Positions 12,687 through 22,029 of a stretch of DNA of 64,000 nucleotides are shown here, piece by piece. Every line of letters starts with the position of its first letter. The stretch's first letter is position 1. Below the pieces are notes generated by a model. The model saw nothing but the letters and a program-made list of their open reading frames with translations. It was not told the origin of the DNA and did not search any database. Source of the DNA: Puffinus mauretanicus (taxonomy: Eukaryota > Chordata > Aves > Procellariiformes > Procellariidae); contig JAJKFH010003627.1 in assembly GCA_023333565.1 (NCBI GenBank), positions 5,127,501-5,191,500 of the forward strand, written 5' to 3'. A program made the position numbers and the translations under genes.

Positions 12687-14904
12687 AAGGTCATTGTAAG
12701 GATCAGCTTTGGAGCAAACTTGGAACTTCTTCATTGTTTGCTTCTCACTTCAGTGATCTGAAAGCAACAAAAATCTACTACCAAATTTACTGCATTATAC
12801 TGTTACATTATTACTTTAAAATTTCATCAAATATATAGCCTGGCTGTAAGCAGGTCCAACTTGGGTTTCATTTTTTTCAGAGACTTATTTTTTAAACTCC
12901 TAGAGAAAGCTTGAAAGTTTCCAGGCCTTCAGAGTGCAGAAAATTGCTTGCTTTGTTTCAGAAGCATATTACTGCTCTTAGCAGGATTTAGTACACCTTT
13001 TTAGTTCTGAAGGAATATTTATATTCACTTATTCTAATCTGAGAGCTAGAATTTGCCTCTCACAATATTTGTGTAGAGGTTATCTACTGCTAGATTACTG
13101 AAAAAAAATCACCCTTCTATCACCTCAGAATACTTGCATGGCTTTTTTTTTGTGTGTGTGTTTTAAAGCTGTCTAAAAATACACCCAGACATTCCAGACA
13201 AAGCAACAAAAAGGCTTCCCATAAGCTCCAGAACAATTAAACTTGGCACTCCCTTCTAAATAAACCATGTGCTGGGTCAGCAGAACCCACAAGAGACAGC
13301 CTCTTTAGTCCCACTGTTTGCATGACTTTCTGCTATAGAACTTCTGCACAGGTTTGGAAGATTGTCTCAGCTCTAACTGCCTAGAAAACCTGCACATAAT
13401 GTTAGATTTAGCTTTCAGAAATTTTCCAGCTAAGTTTGAACCACTGAAATGAAGGTTTGTAATACAAAGGTTGTCATACCCTTTGTTGAAATGGTGCCCC
13501 TATAATGTGGCATATTAAATATTTAACATAGTTTGCAGCAGATAAAAAGCAATTTTGTTTAATTTTTCCTAAATATTAATGCTATCATGCACCTTAATCC
13601 TTTCATTATAATAAAAATTTGTTCAAGCTCATTTTTATTAAACATTTTCTAATTTATAAGGATATAGATGTTTTGCTTCTGATCCTAATAAGTAATAAGG
13701 CCAAAATGCCATTGTAAAGAAAAAGGGTGAGAGCTGAGAGGGAGTCTTCACTGGTATATAGGGAAGAATTACAGGCTAGAAAAATAACACTTTTTTTTTT
13801 TTTAACCCCAAGGACACCAATGACAATGCCTATCTCCCACGTAACCCAGCTCAAAGTTTTGGGTCAGTTGTCAAGGGATGAAATGAAATACCTGCAAAAC
13901 ACTCAGTGAAATGACCTGGAAAATAATTTATAAAGAGGTTGCCATTTATTTCTGAGTGAGGGCTGTTTCTTCCACCTGTATCTCTGAACTGCAGAAAAAA
14001 AAATTCCTGGATTGGAATTAGTTTCAAATCAACTTTTCTCTGCATCCTAGAACAAAAATGTAGTTGGCAATTATTTATAATGTTAATTAAAGATGTGTTC
14101 CCCCAAACACTTACAGTTAAAGGGGTTACTGGAGGCAGTAAGCCCTTGATACAATAGCAAATGTTTCCCATAACCCATCCATCTACATCCAAAGACAGCT
14201 GCAAGGTATGCTACACATATGAATATTAACAATGAAAAAGAAACAACTTTAAGGCAATATTGTTTAGAATTTGAATATATTTAGGCAATATTATACTCCG
14301 TTCAAGTATATTGATGTGGCTCCACTAATTGCAGTAAAACTACAGCTGGCAACAGGGGTAGGTGTGGCCCATTTTTGTACTGGGTCTAATGTCTCTGGCT
14401 TGTTTTACAAATTCTTTGTTTACTCTTCTTTTCCTTCTTTCTCTCATCTAATTCACACGCACACAAAAAAGAAATTCACACGTTTGCTTTAAAACCGTAT
14501 TTTTATTGTTATGCAGCTTTTCTTTCCTTGTGGAATGACTGTTTTTAATTTCCAACATCCGCAGCCCTTCAGTTGCACAGAAAAAATATTGCTAATTTGC
14601 TTGTATACAAAGAACTTTATTGCACTTGTGGTAGATGCACTTTTTTAAGAAGAAAATAGTTTCTTTTAAATATTAAGCTGATTAAAACAGTTTTTGCATA
14701 ATTCTTAGGCCTGCTGAATCCCAAGTTAGTTGATTTTCTCAGCCAATATAACTCATGTGTGGAATAACTATATAGATGTTTCTGTTGAGAAAGCAAAGAA
14801 TGAACTTGCAGTATAAAGAACCGAGTATAGTAGCTGTGGGGATTGTGAATACAATAGGTCAGTACTTGTTTTCATGTCAGTGCAAATCTGGAGAAACCTT
14901 TGGA

Positions 14905-14945
14905 TTTAGCTGGAGTTATTTTAGATTTACATCACTGTAAGATAG
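14905..14945 (+). repeat. Possible ancient amniote repeat trace
   Basis: The segment TGGAGTTATTTTAGATTTAC, followed by an ATCACTGTAAGA-like stretch, resembles a widespread amniote dispersed-repeat word of the form GGAGTTACTCCAGATTTAC plus ACCAGTGTAA. Only about 35-40 bases can be matched by eye, so chance resemblance is possible. The family name is not certain. Confidence 0.35.
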
Positions 14946-16708
14946 GCTACTTACCTCTACTTCATTATATTGTAGGATATTGTAGTCTCAATCCAGTGAA
15001 GCGCTTGCTTAATCTTGAAAATGTGAGTAGTTTACTGAAGTCGAAGTTGAGCACAAATTTAAGTGCCTTGCTGGATATAGGCTTCTCCTCTTAAATGCCA
15101 GCAACGAACAGATAGTCATGAACTGTGTATCCCACTTGCTTCAAATCCAAATAACTATATCCCAAATATCCCCTGCCTAGATGAGATCTGCACCCATGTG
15201 AAGAGCAGCTGGCTGAGGCCAGTCTAAAGGCAGATAGAGATGGGATTGTAGGTAAAGTCAAACACTCCAAGAATGGGAAAGCACTTTCATTTTAGAAAAC
15301 CACTTCTGGATAGTGTGCTGCTTCTGGAAAATCCTGGTAGCATGTGAAAAACCTCAATTCACTTTCTTCCTTCGCTGAACAGCTAGAAGACAGTACTCTC
15401 TTCTCTGCTTGCATACCTGCCGAGGAATGTTGTTAGTATGCTTGCAGCTTCTCTTTGGCTGTACCGACTTCAGAAGATACTATTGTGCTCCTTTCCTTGT
15501 GTCCTCAGAAAATACAGGGAAATTCTGGGCTTACTCTTACAGGCCAAACAGCACTGATATTAATCTTAAAAGTTGCCATGTATCTTGGCCTAAGATAAAC
15601 GGAGATAGTCTTTTGCAACTGTCAAAGTGACGGTTCTCAAATCCTGTGGTCATAAGTAGCAAAGCTCGAGCCAATAGAAGACAGTTTCTCAGCAGGGTTT
15701 GCAGTTTTGATCTCTTCTACTGGAACAGATTAGAAGAGTGAGGAATCTTACTGCCCTCCATAATGAAATGGAGAACTTCTGTCAGCAACTGTGATGAAAA
15801 CCAGTAAAAACTAAGAGGGGAGAAAGTGCAGAAAGTAAAAAGGAGAGATTTGTAATAATAGGAGAAGCTTTAGGAGAACGAAGAAAATATCATAACAAAT
15901 CATCAGTCCTAACAGAAGCATGATGCAAACCAGAACACCAACACACCAGATTGTCTTTTTCCTATTTCTGAGTAAAAGAACAACTATGTCCTTCATGTAA
16001 GTGTAAAATGCAAAGAACAACTTGCAGTACCTATAGATGAGGTTTATGAAGGTAATTAACTAGTGTGAGAGATACTAAGAAATTCCTCAGTCATGCCTGT
16101 GACTTTGAAATAATATATTAACAACCGATTTAATGAGACAACCCCAGAAAACCCGTGCTCTGAATTTCTTTCTTATTGAAAGTACTTTAAGTAAAAATTC
16201 TCAGCAATAAGATATATTAGTCTGAATAGTCCTGTAAGGGAAGTGGTAGATGCCTTGCTATGTGGAGGACTTGATGAAATGCTGCGGACTGGGCTGTAAG
16301 GAGGAATCCTACATGGACAATGAGACTCCCTCAGCTTTAATCTTTGTCCACGTGTAAATTCTCTCCAGCCGTTTAGCTTTAGACTGATGTGAATATAGGA
16401 GTTTTTGATCCTAGTCTGGACCTCTGTGCACCAAAACGTATATACCTTGAAAGATGCTACTAAGGACTTCAGGAAGATTATTCATTTACATAACATCATA
16501 CACTACACGTTGCCTGAGTGCTCTGCTAGATCAGTGATAAAGCTGTGTACTTTTTGTCTGTAAGTGTAGGAGATGATTAGCCATGATAATTAGCTTACTT
16601 TTTAGTCAAATTAAATGGGGATGACTTCAAGTAAAAACTGCAAATGGTCATGTGGGTTGTCTGAAGAAGTCGTCTGCCATTTCATATCAACAAAGCTCAA
16701 TCTACATC
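14946..16708. other. Unannotated stretch
   Basis: No gene, RNA or repeat was recognised. Open frames are all under about 75 codons with no domain signature. Confidence 0.55.
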
Positions 16709-16772
16709 TGGCTGAAATCAATGGATGTTTTAGCCAACATTTCAATGAGTGTAAAATTCCCCAAATAAAGGC
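16709..16772 (+). repeat. Ancient amniote dispersed-repeat remnant
   Basis: The block GCTGAAATCAATGGATGTTT followed by TAGCCAACATTTCAATGAGT matches, with scattered substitutions, a motif I recall from old amniote repeats: AAATCAATGGAAGTTTTGCC then TTGACTTCAATGGGAGCAGG. The remnant is about 60 bp and heavily decayed. Family assignment (CR1/L3 or MIR tail) is unresolved. Confidence 0.45.
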
Positions 16773-18480
16773 TGCGCTATAAATGCTGTTGCCTTTGCAG
16801 TGCTTATAATATTCTAGAATATTTTTAAACGAGAAAGAAGGGAAAGACCATGTTCTGTGTAGCCCACAGTAAAGACAAACAAGTGAACAGAAATACAACC
16901 TATTAATAGAATAGTGAAACTGAAGATTTGAGTCTAAAAGTGAAATTAAGATTTTTTTTTTTTTTTTTAATGGCCTAATGAACTAATTATGGTATATTCT
17001 TCTTGTTGGCATTAATAGATGAACCTCCATACAAGAGATTGAATCTGGTAAATCTCAGTGATTTCCCAACTGTCAGAATGTACCTGACAAGCTTAAAGGA
17101 GAAAAATGGTAGTAAAGGGGAAGAAATAAGTTGACATTACGTGCCCACATACTAACTTGACCTAAAGTAGATATGTAAGTTTAGGCCTAAAATATCTCTC
17201 AGTATTGTCACAGAAGGGATATTTTTAATATTTTTCAAATAAAAAATGTTCTTTAAGTTCATGAAGATTTACAGAAGTATGACTGTACTCTGCATGTAAT
17301 GGAAACATTAATTTCACAAGCCTTTCAATGATATGGTAGAATGTCTCTTATATGCATGCCTTTCTTCACAAATATCAAGTTTAAAGGGTTTTTTTCTTGA
17401 ACCTCTAATGATCTTTTGAGTTGCAGAAAAATAGGTAGTTACAAAACCCGCAGCTCTGTACATAAAAAATACTGAAGTTCTATTTTAAGTATTGCTTGGC
17501 ATATAAAAAACTTGGCACTGGTAATTGCATTGTCAATCATGTACTGTCCCATTGCTAAAGAAATAATAGGTTAAAATCTAGCCATTCTTTTTTTTTCCAA
17601 TGGATACAAAATTGAGTTTTATAATGAGAAAATAATACAGATGACTCCTCCAAGAATTAAACATGTATATTGCACAACAAAATTACCATAAGCAACAGTT
17701 AAATCCTGAATTGTGCTTGAAATATCTGCATTTTCCAGCTTCCTGCAGTCTTTTCTTTAAACACTTTGAGCTACGCTAATGCCCACTGCATATAACTTGA
17801 AACCTGCAGAAGGATTATAGTTGATACAAGCTGATGCGCTGTTGATGATCTCAGTTTGCAAGCTGTTTAATGTTAAAAGTTCTACTGAAACTGTCAGAAG
17901 AAAGTCTATGAATAATTTCAAAGACTCTCCCAAGCTTATCTGTTCTTTTGCTTCCAGCATGCTGCTTTTAGTAATGAAACTAGCAGATTTGTAGTTGCTG
18001 CTTGGCTAGTGGAAAAGTGACTTGGAAGCAGTTTCACCACAGCTGTGTAAGATTGAGAGAGATGCTTCTCTTTTTCACTGCTGGAACAATTACCACTCAT
18101 TCCTAGTAGTAGTGAGACTCACATTTCAACAGATAGTGGTGGAAAAAAATGTTCTGTGTATATGGGTGAATGCCACATGTCCCCAGATTTTGATCTCATT
18201 GAAGAAAATCCAACTCTTCTTCCCGGAACCTACTTGACTTGCGTGGTTGCTACATCCTGCAGGGTGTATTTGGGTGTGCTCCTATGTATGTATGCTTACG
18301 TGTGCTGTTTTAAAAAATCTGCCGATTCTTTGTGGAGCATGTAAAAGACTAAAATAATTCACTATCTCTTTGTATAACTTCTTTAATACTAAGAACATAC
18401 GTGGAATTGGATTTTCTGCTTTATTCAAACATCATTTGGTTGGATGGTTTATTCCCTATTTTAGATTGAAAGGCATTTCT

Positions 18481-18499
18481 TCACAGAATGATTCTGTGA
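18481..18499. repeat. 9-bp perfect inverted repeat with CR1-like octamer
   Basis: TCACAGAAT (18481-18489) and ATTCTGTGA (18491-18499) are perfect reverse complements around a single G. The arm contains ATTCTGTG, a variant of the CR1 3'-end octamer. No CR1 body is recognisable beside it, so it may be coincidence or a bare CR1 tail. Confidence 0.6.
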
Positions 18500-18746
18500 T
18501 GGCAGTGCTCAGCCCAGACTTTTAACCTTATCTTATGGAAGTTTTGAAATACCAGCTGATCTCCTAAGATATTTGCCAGTATCTTGCAAAAATCCTTATG
18601 CCTTTAAAAATCTGGTCTCATCTAAGCTCAAAATAGACGATAGGTTTGTTCTAGTCTTGATTAGAGTCTAGCAAGAAACAAGAGTGTGGTGATTAGGATT
18701 CAGTATTTCCCATAACCACCCATTAGTTATCTGAAGTTCAAATCTG

Positions 18747-18817
18747 TTTGGTGGTGGTGGCTTTTTTGTTTTGTTGTGTGTGGGTTTTGTTTTGTTTTGG
18801 TTTTGTTTTCTCTTTTA
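18747..18817. repeat. GT- and GTTTT-rich low-complexity tract
   Basis: A GGTGGTGGTGG run is followed by repeated GTTTT/TTTTG units. It is simple sequence with no coding value. Confidence 0.7.
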
Positions 18818-19197
18818 GGAAAAAGGAATGATATCTAGCAAAGGTTATTATTTCTTTGTGAAATCATTCTTAGCTTGTTAGGAAATGTCTCAGTCAATGG
18901 AAGACCAAATAAGAAAAAAGTTGAAAGCATGAATGGGCAAATATTTTAGGACGCTTTTGAGGGTTTTAGTTAATACTTCAGTAATAAAGAAGCGAAAAGA
19001 AAAATCTGTAGTTCTCAGTGTGCAAAATTCCCATTGGTTTAAAGGAGTTAGGTCTACAAACATAAAATAAGCATTTTAAATAAGCTTAGTAGAAGCAATC
19101 GTCACTCTTGAGGTGGACTGTTTCCTTTTTAGTAAAAGGGTGGTGCAGTAAAAGGTGATCTACTGTTGTAGAGTCTTTACTTCTGCCTCTTACTATG

Positions 19198-19210
19198 GTA
19201 CCATGGCAAC
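19198..19210. promoter_or_regulatory. X-box-like (RFX) palindrome
   Basis: GTACCATGGCAAC differs by one base from the palindromic X-box half-site arrangement GTTGCC-AT-GGCAAC trimmed to 13 bases. RFX-family factors bind such sites. No gene or promoter is recognised nearby, so function is inference from the word alone. Confidence 0.3.
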
Positions 19211-20205
19211 ATCAGAATTAGACACAGAAAATGGGGCAAGCAGCCCGGTAGAACATAACGAAGAGTATGCAAACAATGTGTTACAGGGAGTCTACAGAAG
19301 AAATTATTAATGAGCAAATATAGTAGGGTCCTGGGGAGAAAGTGGGAACAGTGTAGAGCTCTTCTGGGAACAGCTTGAGTATGGGATTTGTCGGTAGGAA
19401 ATACAGAAACTATTGAAGAAAAAATATTATCTAGGTTGGTAAGAGGAGTGGGAACATTAAACTCTGCTACTGCAGAGGGGTAAGTGACACTTCTAGGTTG
19501 GGAAGAGTTAGAGACCAGTTAGCTTTTGGAATCCACGAAAGCTGCAATTTATTCTAAATATAGAGAAACAATAATTCACTACTGCTGTGCCTGTATATTC
19601 AATCATCAGTGTCCTAATTAGGTCCTTTCAGTTATTTTTGGGTGTCTGTCTGAAAGAAGAGTGTAGGCTTCTGTGTTGTAAGAATTGTTTAGGGTAATCA
19701 ACTGTCCAGATTTACTCTACAGTCCTAACAGAAAATAGAGGTAGTTACTCACTAACATTGTTTGCACTGCAGAAATGCATAGGTACCTTGGTTTTGACAG
19801 ACTGCAATTATGAGGGATAAAACTACAGTGCAGTCAATAATGATTTCAAATAAAAAATATGTGATGATCATGGTTTCTCAGATCAATATTCATGTCTGAG
19901 AATTCAACAGTCACAGATTATAAACCTATAGTGGGAAATGATATTAATGCAAAATCATAGACATGATTGCATATGAGACTTCAAATAATGTAGATCACAG
20001 CAGACTGTTGTATTTTCATTTTTGACTGCTTTTGTTTCTCACAGGAGGTGTTTATGTGCCTTGTTTCAAAGGGTTTGTGTACACATTGCAAATGTACTAC
20101 AACAATGTTGTTGATTTTTGTTCCCCAGCTGTTGTAGGTAGCATGGGTATCTTTGTACACCTGTGCAGCCGGAGGTCCTCACTTCAGCTGATTGCAGATT
20201 ACAGG

Positions 20206-20270
20206 TTTGGATGTTATCAAATTAACCTTATGAACTGCTTTGGTTATTCTCAAATCAACCTTATGACCTG
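20206..20270. repeat. Imperfect tandem duplication, about 33 bp x 2
   Basis: Units at 20206-20238 and 20239-20270 both start TTTGG. They share CAAATTAACCTTATGA and CAAATCAACCTTATGA cores, at roughly 80 percent identity by eye. It lies about 300 bp upstream of the CR1 complex and is not part of it as far as I can see. Confidence 0.65.
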
Positions 20271-20569
20271 AATGTCAAAATTGTTGCAGCTGAACGTGTA
20301 CGAGCATGTGAGGATTAAGGTGTTGGGAATGCTATCCTACCATTTAATCTCAAAAACAGCCTGGAAGACATTGCTTATGAAATTGATTGATCCCTCTGGT
20401 GTGAGGAAATGATAAGGTTGTGAGACACAGACAGCATAAAAATGTTCTGTGCATGACAAATATGTTAAGCTTAAGGCCCACTCTTGCACTGTGATAATTG
20501 TGTTGCTGGTGTGACAGCACTCCCAATGCAGGCCTGGATTTGGTTCTACAGTCGATAATCTCGTCATCA
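20271..20569. other. Unassigned flank of the CR1 complex
   Basis: No feature could be supported. The old CR1 might extend into this segment, but I cannot recognise CR1 sequence upstream of the FFASVF box near 20575. Confidence 0.4.
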
Positions 20570-20760
20570 GTCATTGCGTTCTTTGCCTCAGTCTTTATTG
20601 ACAAGGTCTCCCAAGCCTTTAGGACCTGTTTAGAGGCAGGGTTCAAGGAAAGCTGCCAGCAGTGGATGAAGATTGAGATGGGGATTACTTGAGGGAACTC
20701 AACCCATTCAGGGCCGTGGCAGCAGATGGGCAGCATCCAAGCTGCTCGGAGAGCTGGCTG
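20570..20760 (+). mobile_element. Old CR1 LINE, 5' segment (split by a younger CR1)
   Basis: Plus-strand translation gives AFFASVF followed by a VSQAF segment. These correspond to the region between the endonuclease and reverse-transcriptase domains in CR1 ORF2 (FFASVFTGKVSQAS in the form I recall). The DNA then follows CR1 through an AGCAGTGGATGAAGATTGAG stretch and GAGGGAACTCAACCCATTCA to GAGAGCTGGCTG. Stops and frame breaks show it is dead. The copy stops exactly where the younger CR1 begins at 20761, and the matching sequence resumes near 21640 in the same orientation. Confidence 0.75.
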
Positions 20761-21635
20761 ATAGAATCATAGAATCATTAAGGTTGGAAAAGACCTCTAA
20801 GATCATCATGTCCGACCGTCAACCCAACACACCATGCCCACTAGACCATGTCCCTAAGCACCTCGTCTACACATCTTTTAAATACTTCCAGGGATGGTGA
20901 CTCCACCACTTCCCTGGGCAGCCTGTTCCAAGGCCTGATCACTCTTTCAGTAAAGAAATTTCTCCTAATATCCAATCTAAACCTCCCTTGGCGCAACTTG
21001 AGGCCATTTCCTCTCGTCCTATCGCTTGTTACTTGGGAGAAGAGACCAACACCCACCTCGCTACAACCTCCTTTCAGGTAGTTGTAGAGCGCAATGAGGT
21101 CTCCCCTCAGCCTCCTCTTCTCCAGGCTAAACAACCCCAGTTCCCTCAGCTGCTCCTCATAAGGCTTGTGCTCCAGGCCCTTCACCAGCTTCGTTGCCCT
21201 TCTCTGGACACGCTCCAGCACCTCCATGTCCTTCTTGTCGTGAGGGGCCCAAAACTGAACACAGGATTTGAGGTGCGGCCTCACCAGTGCCGAGTACAGG
21301 GGCACGATCACCTCCCTGCTCCTGCTGGCCACACTATTTCTGATACAGGCCAGGATGCCGTTGGCCTTCTTGGCCACCTGGGCACACTGCTGGCTCATGT
21401 TCAGCCGGCTGTCAATCAGCACCCCCAGGTCCTTTTCCTCCGGGCAGCTTTCCAGCCACTCTTCTCCAAGCCTGTAGCGTTGCCTGGGGTTGTTGTGGCC
21501 GAAGTGCAGGACCCGGCACTTGGCCTTGTTGAACCTCATACAGTTGGCCTCAGCCCATCGATCCAGCCTGTCCAGGTCCCTCTGCAGAGCCTTCCTACCC
21601 TTGAGCAGATCAACACTCCCGCCCGATGATGTCCC
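20761..21635 (-). mobile_element. Younger 5'-truncated CR1 LINE, inserted in the older CR1
   Basis: Read on the minus strand, the copy runs from about 21635 to 20761. It ends in TTAATGATTCTATGATTCTA and one further T, i.e. almost two copies of the CR1 terminal octamer ATTCTATG, with no poly(A). A short 3' UTR of about 80 bp (20761-20840) precedes this tail. It includes the segment GATCTTAGAGGTCTTTTCCA that I know from bird CR1 3' ends. The 5' end is truncated just downstream of the FADD active-site box of the reverse transcriptase, so the copy cannot move by itself. It disrupts an older CR1 in the opposite orientation. No clear target-site duplication is visible, which is normal for CR1. Confidence 0.92.
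20841..21623 (-). pseudogene. CR1 ORF2 C-terminal fragment, frame still open
   Basis: About 260 codons are open without interruption from GGSVDLL (G at 21623) to the stop TAG at 20841-20843. This is the part of CR1 ORF2 after the FADD catalytic box. Recognisable words are [70 protein letters not shown] and [20 protein letters not shown]. Full ORF2 is over 900 residues, so endonuclease and catalytic polymerase parts are missing. The open frame extends to an ATG at 21722, giving 293 codons. The first 33 codons read antisense through the older CR1 and are not CR1 protein. The intact frame shows the insertion is relatively young, not that the product is functional. Confidence 0.85.
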
Positions 21636-21639
21636 ATAG

Positions 21640-22020
21640 AAGCCACTGTCTATCACCTTTGAAAGATCACGAAAACGGGTGGAGGTTCTTGATGACTGGA
21701 GAAAGACAAATGTTGTACCCATATTCAGAAATGGCCAAGAGGTCTACACAGGGAAGCACAGGCCAGCTGACCTCACTCTGGACCCTGGGAAAATCATGAA
21801 ACAGGTTCTCGTGGAAGATATTTCTGGGCATGTGAAGGGGAAGGTGTTTGGATGCTTAACCAACCCGATTGCCGTCTATGATAAGATAAAGGGATTTGAG
21901 GATGACGGGGAAAGTGGTTATTTACCTCAACCTTAACAAGGTTTTTGATACTATCTTTGAGAATATTTTTGTAAGTTGAGATGCTTTGGTCTGAGTGGGT
22001 GGACAATTAGACAACCTTCA
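21640..22020 (+). mobile_element. Old CR1 LINE, continuation of the reverse-transcriptase region
   Basis: The copy resumes with AGCCACTGTCTATCACCTTT, matching CR1 DNA directly downstream of the GAGCTGGCTGAT word at 20760. Translation gives [13 protein letters not shown], then TGKHRPADLTLDPGKIMKQVL, then CLTNPIAVYDKI. After a frameshift near 21910 comes VIYLNLNKVFDTIF. In CR1 these are DDWRKANVTPIF, GNYRPVSLTSIPGKVMEQ, SCLTNLIAFYD and VVYLDFSKAFDTV. The segment equivalent to SSQHGFTKG is missing, and the catalytic aspartate of motif A is read as asparagine (GAC to AAC). Recognisable similarity fades after GGGTGGACAATTAG near 22010. Confidence 0.8.
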
Positions 22021-22029
22021 GATGTCAGC

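Larger units (their letters stand above)
8470..14900. other. Unannotated A+T-rich stretch
   Basis: No gene was recognised. It contains an A14 run at 9528-9541, a C-rich tract near 10068-10085, a CCAA/CAAA-rich tract at 11493-11546, a C-rich G4-capable tract at 12663-12686, a short TG run near 13151-13160 and a T run near 13790-13803. Open frames reach only about 117 codons and have no domain signature. Confidence 0.6.
16773..20205. other. Unannotated stretch with low-complexity tracts
   Basis: No host gene was recognised. It contains a T17 run (16952-16968), a GTTTT-rich tract (18747-18817), a 19-bp near-palindrome (18481-18499) and an X-box-like word (19198-19210). Open frames stay under about 100 codons. 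Confidence 0.55.

Noticed and set aside
20032..20271. Frame after an acceptor-like TTTCTCACAG
   Set aside because: The 79-codon frame has no recognised domain and runs through a recent-looking 33-bp tandem duplication, which argues against coding constraint.
20350..20736. 128-codon minus-strand frame
   Set aside because: It runs antisense into the old CR1 and has no recognised domain, so it is a chance frame.
20988..21629. 213-codon plus-strand frame opposite the young CR1
   Set aside because: It is the antisense shadow of CR1 ORF2. Its leucine-, proline- and glutamine-rich composition follows from the complementary strand, and CR1 identity of the minus frame is clear.
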